NCBI GenBank assembly: GCA_002790635.1
Contig: PFVN01000054.1
Location: forward strand, 1 to 7,790
Direction of reading: 5' to 3'
Length of the DNA stretch: 7,790 nt
Source of the DNA: Candidatus Moranbacteria bacterium CG_4_9_14_3_um_filter_42_9
GTDB lineage: Bacteria; Patescibacteriota; Minisyncoccia; Moranbacterales; UBA2206
In this document: piece by piece, positions 1-6,022 of the stretch
Numbering within the stretch: position 1 is the first letter of the stretch
Layout: each line of letters opens with the position of its first letter
Made by a program: the position numbers and the translations under genes
Notes under the pieces: generated by a model
Seen by the model: the letters and a program-made list of their open reading frames with translations, nothing else
What the model was told of the DNA's origin: nothing
The model's database searches: none

Positions 1-1
1 T

Positions 2-1891
2 GCTACTGTTCCGATTCTCACCCTTTCTCCTTTCATTCAGGGATTATTGGGAATTTCTATTAAATTCACAGGCGACCAGTGGGTTTTGTTTTTAATTTCG
101 TCTTTTGTATTTTTCTTTGGGGGCAGTCCGTTTCTTGCTGGTGCGGTTCAGGAAATCAAGCACAAGGCATTGGGAATGATGACACTCATTTCCTTGGCTA
201 TTAGCGTGGCCTATTTTTATAGCTCGGCAGTAACATTTGGGCTAATGGGCGAAGTGTTTTTCTGGGAGCTGGCAACACTGATTGACATCATGCTTCTTGG
301 ACATTATTTAGAGATGAAATCAGTGATGGGAGCATCTCGTGCTTTGGAAAAGTTATCCCAGCTGATTCCAGATAAAGCCCATCTTAAGAAGGAAAATGCG
401 GTGGTTGATATTAATGTCAGCGAACTGAAGAGGGGCGACATAATTTTGGTAAAGCCTGGAGAGAAAATCCCAACAGACGGAATCGTGGTAAAAGGCGAGA
501 GTTTTGTGAACGAATCGATGCTGACTGGCGAAGCCAATCCAGTTTCGAAAGTTGCAGACTCCAAAGTCATTGGCGGTTCAATTACGGAAGAAGGTTCTTT
601 GGAAATCCGAGTGGAGGGAGTAGGTGAGGAAACTTATCTCTCCAAAGTGATTAAGTTAGTTAAAGATGCTCAAGCCTCAAAATCCAAAACACAACTTTTG
701 GCGGACAGGGCTGCCTTTTGGCTCACGCTTATTGCAATTACTATTGGCACGATAACTTTTATAACTTGGATAGCACTGGGTAAAGACATTGCGTTTGCCA
801 TAGAGCGGACAGCCACTGTCCTTATCATTGCTTGTCCTCACGCTCTAGGATTGGCAGTGCCGTTGGTCGTGGCAATTTCCACCGCCTTGTCAGCTCAAAG
901 CGGGCTTTTAATCAGGAACAGAACGGCTTTTGAAAATTCCAGAAAAATCACAACTATCATTTTTGATAAGACTGGCACATTAACTAAAGGAACATTTAGT
1001 GTTAAGAAAATCTACACTTTGGATAACAATTACGATGAAAATAAAATCTTACAAATCGCTTCGGCCTTAGAACAAAACTCTGAACACCCCATTGCCAGGG
1101 CGATAATATCTGAAGCGGAAAATAAGAAAGTTGGAAAATTGGAAGCAACCAATTTCAAAGCAATTAAAGGCAAGGGCTTAGAAGCAGTGGCGGACAATAA
1201 GAAAACAATCATTGTCAGTCCTGGCTACCTGAAAGAACTTGGATTATCAGTCCCAGATTTATTGAATCAAGTGGAGGGGACGATGATATTCGTGGTAATT
1301 GAAAATAACGGATTGAATTTGGTCGGTGCCTTAAATCTTTCCGATACAATCCGAGACGAGTCCTATGATGCCATTCGGTTGTTAAGAAAAGAGGGGATTA
1401 AAATGTGGATGCTGACTGGCGACAATGAAAGTTCGGCTAAAAGTGTGGCGGAAACTTTGAAACTGGACGGCTATTTTGCTGGGGTGTTGCCCCATCAAAA
1501 ACAAGAGAAAGTCAAAGAACTTCAGGCTAAGGGAGAATTTGTGGCGATGGTGGGAGACGGCATCAATGATGCCCCAGCTCTGGCTCAAGCCAATGTGGGA
1601 ATAGCAATCGGTAGCGGAACGGACATCGCCACTGAAACAGCCGATATAATTTTAGTAAACAGCAATCCGAAAGACATCGCTTCCCTCGTTCTTTTCGGCA
1701 AAGCCACTTACAAAAAAATGGTTCAGAATTTAATATGGGCAACTGGATATAATGTTATTGCCATTCCTTTGGCAGCGGGAGTATTGGTGGGTTTTGGAAT
1801 TTTGCTTTCTCCGGCGTTGGGTGCCATTTTTATGTCGTTAAGCACCGTGGTTGTGGCGATCAACGCTAAGATGTTGAAAGTCAAAAGGTAG
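2..1891 (+). CDS. copB: Copper-exporting P1B-type ATPase, CopB-like (5' partial)
   Basis: ATP-driven inner-membrane pump expected to move copper (or silver) ions out of the cytoplasm. The frame is open from base 2, so the TTG at 47 is an internal Leu codon and the true start lies left of the window. Counting from that Leu as residue 1: actuator loop TGE at 160-162; metal-binding CPH at 263-265 in a TM helix; phosphorylation site DKTGT with Asp307; HP of the P1B nucleotide-binding domain at 347-348; TGDN at 457-460; hinge GDGINDAP at 503-510; then YN at 568-569 and MSLST at 596-600 in the last two helices. CPH together with YN and MSxST is the CopB (P1B-3) pattern, unlike the CPC of CopA. The first bases encode a TM segment with SPFIQ, also typical of CopB. 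The missing part is the N-terminal cytoplasmic tail, often His/Met-rich, and perhaps part of the first helices. Metal choice among Cu+, Cu2+ and Ag+ cannot be settled from this. It probably shares a transcript with the small membrane gene downstream. Confidence 0.93.
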   Translation, partial: ATVPILTLSPFIQGLLGISIKFTGDQWVLFLISSFVFFFGGSPFLAGAVQEIKHKALGMMTLISLAISVAYFYSSAVTFGLMGEVFFWELATLIDIMLLGHYLEMKSVMGASRALEKLSQLIPDKAHLKKENAVVDINVSELKRGDIILVKPGEKIPTDGIVVKGESFVNESMLTGEANPVSKVADSKVIGGSITEEGSLEIRVEGVGEETYLSKVIKLVKDAQASKSKTQLLADRAAFWLTLIAITIGTITFITWIALGKDIAFAIERTATVLIIACPHALGLAVPLVVAISTALSAQSGLLIRNRTAFENSRKITTIIFDKTGTLTKGTFSVKKIYTLDNNYDENKILQIASALEQNSEHPIARAIISEAENKKVGKLEATNFKAIKGKGLEAVADNKKTIIVSPGYLKELGLSVPDLLNQVEGTMIFVVIENNGLNLVGALNLSDTIRDESYDAIRLLRKEGIKMWMLTGDNESSAKSVAETLKLDGYFAGVLPHQKQEKVKELQAKGEFVAMVGDGINDAPALAQANVGIAIGSGTDIATETADIILVNSNPKDIASLVLFGKATYKKMVQNLIWATGYNVIAIPLAAGVLVGFGILLSPALGAIFMSLSTVVVAINAKMLKVKR

Positions 1892-1914
1892 CGGGTGATA
1901 TATCAATAAAATAG

Positions 1915-1923
1915 AAGGGAGGT
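1915..1923 (+). promoter_or_regulatory. Strong Shine-Dalgarno site
   Basis: AAGGGAGGT contains a full GGAGG core placed 7 nt before ATG 1930. It decides the start of the small membrane gene and contrasts with the SD-poor starts of the mazG-like gene, gatB and miaA. Confidence 0.75.
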
Positions 1924-1929
1924 GTGGTT

Positions 1930-2193
1930 ATGCAATTAGGCAATCAAAGATTTTCGCTTTATGTTTCGGGGGTATCGGCACTGTTTTATGCAGCGTGTTC
2001 CGTTTTCGTGGCGTTGTTTCCTGATTTTTCCACAAAGTTGATGGCCTCGTTATTCCATATTCCGAACGCGGTTAATGTCGGAAGCCGGGTGACTTTGCAG
2101 GGATCGGTGATTGGAGTTGTTGAAGTGGCCATATATTCGTTTGTTGCGGGTTGGATTTTCGCTTGGGTTTTCAACAAATCGCTAAAATCATAA
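1930..2193 (+). CDS. Small two-TM membrane protein, DUF5676-like
   Basis: An 87-residue hydrophobic protein with two predicted membrane helices, at about residues 9-31 and 57-80. They are joined by a loop containing Pro, Asn and the segment FHIPNAVNVGSR. The layout, size and the C-terminal GxxxGxVExxxYxxxxGWxxAxxFN pattern resemble DUF5676 membrane proteins, which from memory often sit beside heavy-metal ATPases. Function is unknown; a link to copper handling is inferred only from the neighbour. The start is chosen by the ribosome site: AAGGGAGGT at 1915-1923 leaves 7 nt between GGAGG and the ATG at 1930. The in-frame GTG at 1924 would be only 1 nt from it. The gene begins 38 nt after the ATPase stop, so cotranscription is likely. 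Confidence 0.62.
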   Translation: MQLGNQRFSLYVSGVSALFYAACSVFVALFPDFSTKLMASLFHIPNAVNVGSRVTLQGSVIGVVEVAIYSFVAGWIFAWVFNKSLKS

Positions 2194-2230
2194 ATTATGA
2201 AGACAAAAGCAGTCATAAAAACGCTTACTT

Positions 2231-2677
2231 TCATTTTTGTTGTGAACTTTTTCTGGCAATTTTTATAATGATAGCAGGCAATATAATCATTTGGAGTATC
2301 GGAGTTAGTCCTACTCGGATAAATGGTATGATTGGCATTGATTTATCATAATACCATCTTCCAGTAGCAAGGGCGTATTTTTCAATGATAATCGCAATAA
2401 AAAATCCACATATCACGAAAAGAATGAAAGGCGAATATTTTTTTTGAGAAAACCACGTTCTGTTTCTGAATGCCATAAGCCCCAGTAAGTATATAATAAC
2501 GAAAATAAGCAGATCTCCCAGGGATGCCCAGAGATGGATAAGTGCCGTGTCAAAAAAACCTATTGAATGGTTTTTGTATAAAGGCATTTGGAAAATTTCC
2601 CAGACGAAATTCAGCCCAAGAATAATGAGAAATAATCCGATAATTTTAGATGGAGTAAAAAAATTCATGTTTGACAT
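2231..2677 (-). CDS. Conserved four-TM membrane protein of unknown function
   Basis: A 148-residue integral membrane protein; I recognise the type from other bacteria but know no name or function. Four hydrophobic segments are visible at about 12-31, 48-70, 82-104 and 119-141. Polar residues sit in or next to the helices in a way that suggests conservation: N23-x-x-W26-E27 with Q30 and PLY 32-34, H48 and G54-D55, E99-K-Y, TGRW at 105-108, MPIIP at 114-118 and GLTPILQ at 123-129. Charged residues inside helices hint at an enzyme or transporter rather than a structural protein, but that is inference. The first ATG (2677) has no SD. A second ATG at codon 4 (2668) is possible. The gene converges on the small membrane gene with 37 nt between their stops, and I saw no strong terminator there. 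It ends with TGA, which supports the standard bacterial code. Confidence 0.75.
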   Translation of the reverse strand: MSNMNFFTPSKIIGLFLIILGLNFVWEIFQMPLYKNHSIGFFDTALIHLWASLGDLLIFVIIYLLGLMAFRNRTWFSQKKYSPFILFVICGFFIAIIIEKYALATGRWYYDKSMPIIPFIRVGLTPILQMIILPAIIIKIARKSSQQK

Positions 2678-2680
2678 GAT

Positions 2681-2692
2681 TTTATAGTATCA
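2681..2692 (-). promoter_or_regulatory. Candidate -10 region just upstream of the 4-TM gene
   Basis: Read on the minus strand, the segment holds TGATACTATAAA. That is either an extended -10 (TG-A-TACTAT) or a TATAAA hexamer. Either choice puts the transcription start within a few bases of the ATG at 2677, which would make the mRNA leaderless or nearly so. I see no good -35. The region is AT-rich, so chance occurrence is quite possible. Confidence 0.3.
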
Positions 2693-2794
2693 CAATTGCC
2701 AAAAAGCCTATAAAAAGTAGCGATGGCTTGCACCTATAGTTTTTTTTGCCAAAATTTTCTAAAAACACTCATTCTTCCAACTTCCTGAGAGCTG

Positions 2795-2803
2795 TGCTAA
2801 AAT
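2795..2803 (+). promoter_or_regulatory. Candidate extended -10 promoter for mazG-like/gatB unit
   Basis: TGCTAAAAT is an extended -10 (TG, one base, TAAAAT, 5 of 6 to consensus). The -35 position 17 nt upstream holds only a weak TTCCAA. The predicted start near 2810 gives a leader of about 27 nt to ATG 2837. Confidence 0.4.
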
Positions 2804-2836
2804 TAAACTGCTCGGATAATAATTACGGATAACCGT

Positions 2837-3166
2837 ATGAACTTCGAAGATTACCAAAAAAAATCAAGAAAAACAGCCCTCTATCCTAATGTCGGTGAGA
2901 ATTTTATTTATCCGACCATTGGCTTGTCCGGTGAGACCGGTGAAGTATCGGAAAAAATAAAGAAAGTCATTCGGGACAAAGGCGGGAAGATTGATGATGA
3001 GACGCGGGAGATGATAAAAAAAGAGCTTGGAGACGTTCTCTGGTATGTTTCGCAATTGGCCAGCGAACTAGGATTATCATTGGATGATATCGCGGAAAAA
3101 AACATCGAAAAACTATATAGCCGTTTGGAGCGGGGAAAATTACAGGGCAGCGGGGATAATCGGTAG
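2837..3166 (+). CDS. MazG-like nucleotide pyrophosphohydrolase
   Basis: A 109-residue single-domain member of the all-alpha NTP pyrophosphohydrolase (MazG-like) superfamily, expected to hydrolyse a nucleoside triphosphate to the monophosphate and pyrophosphate in the cytoplasm. The diagnostic metal-binding pattern is present: E33-x-x-E36 in the segment GETGEVSEK, then E63-x-x-D66 in KKELGDVLWY. These would hold Mg2+ ions between two helices, usually in a dimer or tetramer. The length matches the short stand-alone forms, not the two-domain E. coli MazG. The substrate is unknown; house-cleaning of non-canonical or excess (d)NTPs is the usual suggestion. The ATG at 2837 has no SD, but the protein start (MNFEDYQ) matches the normal beginning of the domain. 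The gene lies 12 nt before gatB and probably shares its transcript. Confidence 0.87.
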   Translation: MNFEDYQKKSRKTALYPNVGENFIYPTIGLSGETGEVSEKIKKVIRDKGGKIDDETREMIKKELGDVLWYVSQLASELGLSLDDIAEKNIEKLYSRLERGKLQGSGDNR

Positions 3167-3178
3167 AAAAACATCAAT

Positions 3179-4666
3179 ATGAGCAAATATACGCCAGTCA
3201 TTGGAATGGAGATCCATGTGGAATTAAAAACTAATTCCAAGATGTTTTGTGACAGTAAAAACGGCCTGGGACTGGAAGAAGAACCCAATGTTAACATTTG
3301 TCCGGTTTGTACAGGACAGCCTGGAACTCTGCCGGTACCGAACCAAAAAGCCATTGAATTCGTGCAAAAAGCCGGTTTGGCTCTCAATTGCCAGTTGCGG
3401 GAAGTTTCTAAATTCGACCGGAAAAATTATTTTTATCCCGATCTGCCCAAGGGTTATCAGATTTCGCAATATGATCAGCCGCTTTGCCAGAACGGAGTTC
3501 TGGAAATCCCAAATCCCAAATCAAAAATCCAAAAAAAGATCAGCATAACCCGGATTCACCTTGAAGAAGATACAGGCAAGCTTGTTCATCCGAAGGGCGC
3601 CAGTTATTCTCTCGTTGATTTTAATCGGGCCGGCGTACCGTTGATGGAACTGGTGACCGAACCGGATATTGAAAGCGGAAAGGAAGCCCGCCTTTTTTGT
3701 CAGAAGATTCAGCAGATCTTCCGGTATCTGGAAATTTCCGAGGCGGATATGGAAAGAGGGCAGATGCGCTGTGAAGTAAATATCTCGCTTTACAAAAAGG
3801 GTGAAGATAAGCTGAGCGGAACAAAAGTTGAAATCAAAAATCTAAACTCTTTTCGGGTAGTGGAAAAATCGATTGACTATGAGATTGAGCGCCAAAAGGC
3901 GGCTCTGGAAAATGGAGAAAAAATTATTCAGGAAACGCGGGGCTGGGATGAAAATAGGGGAGAAACCGTTAGCCAACGCAAAAAGGAATCAGCCCATGAC
4001 TATCGATACTTTCCTGAGCCTGATATTCCAACTTTACGATTTACCCAGGAATACGTGGAAGATTTAATGAAAAAATTACCGGAACTTCCTGATGCCAAGA
4101 GAAAAAGATTCATTGATGAATATAACCTGTCTTCTGAAAATGTTGATGTTATAATCAGCGACAAAAACTTAGCCGCTTACTTTGAGCAAGTGGTTTCCGA
4201 GGTCCAAGAAAAAATGAATTGCGGAGAGCTTAATGTGGACAAGAAAAAATGCGTAAAATTAGCGGCTAATTATATGGTCAGCGAATTGCAGAAACACCTG
4301 ATTGAGCACAAGGAAACTATAGATAAGGTGAAAATAACGCCGGAAAATTATGCCGAGTTAGTCGGCTTTGTCGCGGAAGGGAAAATAAGCTCTACTGCTG
4401 TCCAGACTGTCCTTGAGGAGATGTATCGGACAGGAGGAGATCCGTCGCAAATTATCGAAGAAAAAAATCTTCTGCAAGTGAGCGACGAAAAACATCTGGA
4501 AGAAATCATCGGCAAAGTTTTAGGTGAGCACTCCAAATCAGTCGAGGATTATAAAAGCGGAAAAGAAAATGCGCTGCAATTTTTAGTTGGTCAAGTTATG
4601 AAGGAGTCGAAAGGGAAAGCTAATCCGCAAATAGCGCGAGAACTATTAGAAAAAAAGCTAAAATAA
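3179..4666 (+). CDS. gatB: Asp-tRNA(Asn)/Glu-tRNA(Gln) amidotransferase subunit B
   Basis: Subunit B of the cytoplasmic GatCAB complex. It binds the mischarged tRNA and uses ATP to activate its Glu (or Asp), which is then amidated with ammonia from GatA. At 495 residues it has normal full length. Visible family marks: GMEIHVEL at 9-16, CPVC with GQPGTLPVPN at 41-55, YFYPDLPKGYQISQYDQP near 83-100, RIHLEEDTGK at 125-134, and a C-terminal helical plus YqeY-like tail ending in QFLVGQVMKES...NPQ. The first zinc-site half, usually CxC, is C24-D-S26 here, so one ligand is missing while C41 and C44 remain. Residues 111-120 (PNPKSKIQKK) are encoded by an A/C-rich tandem repeat and replace a normally short linker. 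There is no clear SD before ATG 3179. gatA and gatC are not in the window. Confidence 0.97.
   Translation: MSKYTPVIGMEIHVELKTNSKMFCDSKNGLGLEEEPNVNICPVCTGQPGTLPVPNQKAIEFVQKAGLALNCQLREVSKFDRKNYFYPDLPKGYQISQYDQPLCQNGVLEIPNPKSKIQKKISITRIHLEEDTGKLVHPKGASYSLVDFNRAGVPLMELVTEPDIESGKEARLFCQKIQQIFRYLEISEADMERGQMRCEVNISLYKKGEDKLSGTKVEIKNLNSFRVVEKSIDYEIERQKAALENGEKIIQETRGWDENRGETVSQRKKESAHDYRYFPEPDIPTLRFTQEYVEDLMKKLPELPDAKRKRFIDEYNLSSENVDVIISDKNLAAYFEQVVSEVQEKMNCGELNVDKKKCVKLAANYMVSELQKHLIEHKETIDKVKITPENYAELVGFVAEGKISSTAVQTVLEEMYRTGGDPSQIIEEKNLLQVSDEKHLEEIIGKVLGEHSKSVEDYKSGKENALQFLVGQVMKESKGKANPQIARELLEKKLK
3504..3537 (+). repeat. AAATCCC tandem repeat inside gatB
   Basis: Two exact AAATCCC units are followed by decayed copies (AAATC, AAAAATCC). 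The stretch is in frame and encodes residues 110-120 of GatB, in the linker before the RIHLEEDTGK motif. Such heptamer-like repeats are commonly intergenic; here one appears to have been accepted as a surface loop. Confidence 0.6.
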
Positions 4667-4694
4667 CGAGAATATCTGGTGTGTATAACTGGCA

Positions 4695-4723
4695 TTGCTT
4701 GAAATATTCAGAGGTGATAGAAT
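4695..4723 (+). promoter_or_regulatory. Possible promoter between gatB and the Cys-rich ORF
   Basis: TTGCTT at 4695-4700 is followed after 17 nt by TAGAAT at 4718-4723, which is preceded by TG as an extended -10. A start near 4730 would give a transcript of about 80 nt if it stopped at the terminator at 4785-4811, or the Cys-rich gene mRNA if it read through. The call rests on consensus matching only. Confidence 0.3.
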
Positions 4724-4784
4724 GGACAAAATATGAGAAACAGGAGTTGTCTAAATGCTAAAGAAAAATATTGCAAAGTGACCG

Positions 4785-4811
4785 AAAGTTGCCTATAGGG
4801 CGATTTTTTTT
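4785..4811 (+). terminator. Intrinsic terminator downstream of gatB
   Basis: The stem TTGCC/GGCGA (one G-U pair) closes loop TATAG and runs straight into eight T. Upstream AAAG can pair with the first T residues to lengthen the stem. It lies about 120 nt after the gatB stop and 55 nt before the Cys-rich ORF, so it may end the mazG-like/gatB transcript or act as an attenuator for the small gene. Confidence 0.6.
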
Positions 4812-4854
4812 GTCTTTTTAGTCTTAAGGGAATTAATCGACACATCAGTCTCAG

Positions 4855-4861
4855 AAGGAGG
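4855..4861 (+). promoter_or_regulatory. Strong Shine-Dalgarno site of the Cys-rich ORF
   Basis: AAGGAGG is a perfect anti-SD match with 5 nt spacing to ATG 4867. It is the main reason to treat the short frame as a gene. Confidence 0.65.
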
Positions 4862-4866
4862 CAGTC

Positions 4867-5043
4867 ATGGGCAGAGGCTATTGCTTAAGCCGGCAAGAAA
4901 TCAGGGAAGCAAGAACCAAAATCAGAGCGTGTATCCTCAATTATGAAGGGGGATGCCAAAAAAGAGGTCGGGGTTGCAAAAATTGCACTGCACCGATAAC
5001 AGATGAAAAAGAACTTTGGAGGGCGGGAGACTGCCAAAAATAA
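4867..5043 (+). CDS. Cys-rich basic microprotein, 58 aa, unknown
   Basis: I do not recognise this protein. It is supported by one of the best ribosome sites in the window: AAGGAGG at 4855-4861, 5 nt before ATG 4867. The product has six cysteines (C6, C22, C30, C37, C40, C56), including GCKNC at 36-40. It is basic, with 13 Lys/Arg against 7 Asp/Glu, and contains a single Trp (W51). Residues 9-24 (RQEIREARTKIRACIL) look like an amphipathic helix. There is no signal peptide or membrane segment, so it is probably cytoplasmic. The Cys spacing could bind zinc or an Fe-S cluster, or contact nucleic acid; that is speculation. The gene stands alone between the gatB terminator and the convergent miaA. 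Non-coding origin cannot be excluded, since the case rests on one SD plus an intact 58-codon frame. Confidence 0.55.
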   Translation: MGRGYCLSRQEIREARTKIRACILNYEGGCQKRGRGCKNCTAPITDEKELWRAGDCQK

Positions 5044-5057
5044 GGCTTAGAGCCATC

Positions 5058-5090
5058 AAAAAAGTCCCGGCTGGAACCACAGCCGGGACT
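5058..5090 (-). terminator. Intrinsic terminator of the miaB-miaA operon
   Basis: A perfect 11-bp GC-rich stem (AGTCCCGGCTG / CAGCCGGGACT) has a 6-nt loop. Read on the minus strand it is followed by a run of T, six counting the closing stem base. It begins 2 nt after the miaA stop codon. On the plus strand the sequence after the stem (AATCATTT) is a poorer T-tract, but the hairpin also lies 14 nt after the Cys-rich ORF stop and might serve both directions. Confidence 0.88.
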
Positions 5091-5092
5091 AA

Positions 5093-6022
5093 TCATTTAT
5101 AGGAATAACTCAGAAATCTTTTAGCTTCTCGCTCAATATCTGCATAGCTTCTTAACCAAATTATCCTCTTGTCTTTTCTAAACCAAGTCATCTGACGCTT
5201 GGCATAATCCTTTTCGGCTAAATAAATCCGTTCTTCCAGTTCGTCCAAAGATATTTTTCCTTCAAGATATAAAGGAACCCAGAAATAACATAAGCCGAAA
5301 CTCTGGATTTTTTTCCAGCTTAGCCCGGTTTTTTTCAGCGTCTTGACTTCTTCTACCAAACCTGCCTGAAATCTTTTTTTCAGGCGTTTCCTAATTTTTT
5401 CATTTAGCGTTTCGCGAGGCACATCTACGCCGATTTGCAGAAATTTTGTAAATTCGATCTTGTCCGCCGTAAAGTCAAATGTCTTTATTTTCGGAACTCG
5501 GCCGAGTTTTTTGCATATCTCAATAGCACGGATAAGCCGCACCTTGTTTTTTTTATCTATAGTCCTTGCTCTTTCTGAGTCTAATTTCTTAAGCAGGGAA
5601 AATAATTTCATCGAGCTTAGATCGCCAAGTTTTTCTCTTAATTTCCAGTCTGGTTTAACGCGGGGAAAGCTTACATTATCAACAACAGCTTTTATCCAAA
5701 AACCTGTACCGCCGCAAATGATCGGAACTTTTTTGCGTTCCAGAATATCAGAGATTATTTTCTCCGCTTTTCTTTTGAATTGCGTTACATTGAAATTGGT
5801 TTTCGGACTGGCGACATCAAGCATCCAATGGCGGGCCATTTTTTGCTCAGCTGCGGTAACTTTACCGGTGCCGATATCCATTCCGCGATAAATTTGTCGG
5901 CTGTCTGCGCTGATTATCTCACCATTAAACTTTCGAGCAAGCCTTATGGCTATAACCGATTTTCCCGATGAAGTAGGACCGAGAATGATTATTATTTTGT
6001 CCTTATCCCTTCCAGATTCCAT
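5093..6022 (-). CDS. miaA: tRNA dimethylallyltransferase
   Basis: Transfers a dimethylallyl group from DMAPP to N6 of A37 in tRNAs that read UNN codons, giving i6A. It is 309 residues, the usual size. Marks: P-loop GPTSSGKS at 15-22, DSRQIYRGMDIGTGK at 40-54 (Arg42 where Met or Ala is usual), GGTG at 104-107, and the C-terminal YAKRQMTWFRKDKRIIW at 273-289. The segment FGLCYFWVPLYLEGK at 242-256 replaces the common GYKE/GYRE-type motif. From memory, GLxYxYVxLYL variants are typical of Parcubacteria-type MiaA. The start ATG overlaps the last 31 nt of miaB in another frame, with no SD, so translation is probably coupled to miaB. The eight residues before the beta strand are slightly longer than usual, but I see no better start. 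Confidence 0.97.
   Translation of the reverse strand: MESGRDKDKIIIILGPTSSGKSVIAIRLARKFNGEIISADSRQIYRGMDIGTGKVTAAEQKMARHWMLDVASPKTNFNVTQFKRKAEKIISDILERKKVPIICGGTGFWIKAVVDNVSFPRVKPDWKLREKLGDLSSMKLFSLLKKLDSERARTIDKKNKVRLIRAIEICKKLGRVPKIKTFDFTADKIEFTKFLQIGVDVPRETLNEKIRKRLKKRFQAGLVEEVKTLKKTGLSWKKIQSFGLCYFWVPLYLEGKISLDELEERIYLAEKDYAKRQMTWFRKDKRIIWLRSYADIEREAKRFLSYSYK

Noticed and set aside
2194..2230. Terminator between the convergent membrane genes
   Set aside because: Only a 4-bp AAGC/GCTT pairing can be drawn, which is too weak to call.
2231..2233. Alternative genetic code (TGA as glycine or tryptophan)
   Set aside because: TGA ends the 4-TM gene at a sensible place, and tryptophans in the conserved proteins are coded by TGG.
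2151..2351. 66-codon plus-strand frame between the two membrane genes
   Set aside because: It overlaps the end of the DUF5676-like gene and runs antisense to the C-terminus of the 4-TM gene; there is no separate ribosome site.
2908..3387. 159-codon open frame on the minus strand across the mazG-like gene and gatB
   Set aside because: It lies entirely antisense to two well-supported genes, spans their junction, and its Ser/Pro/Phe-rich product matches no family I recognise.
3249..3548. 99-codon plus-strand frame inside gatB
   Set aside because: Alternate frame of gatB; no SD and a composition typical of out-of-frame reading.
4730..4811. Known riboswitch (c-di-GMP, fluoride, preQ1) upstream of the Cys-rich ORF
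   Set aside because: Short pieces such as GCAAAG and CGAAAG recall riboswitch loops, but the conserved cores and paired arms do not fit any class I know.
5460..5891. 143-codon plus-strand open frame inside miaA
   Set aside because: Antisense shadow of a clear MiaA with intact motifs; low-complexity Ser/Leu/Phe composition and no SD.
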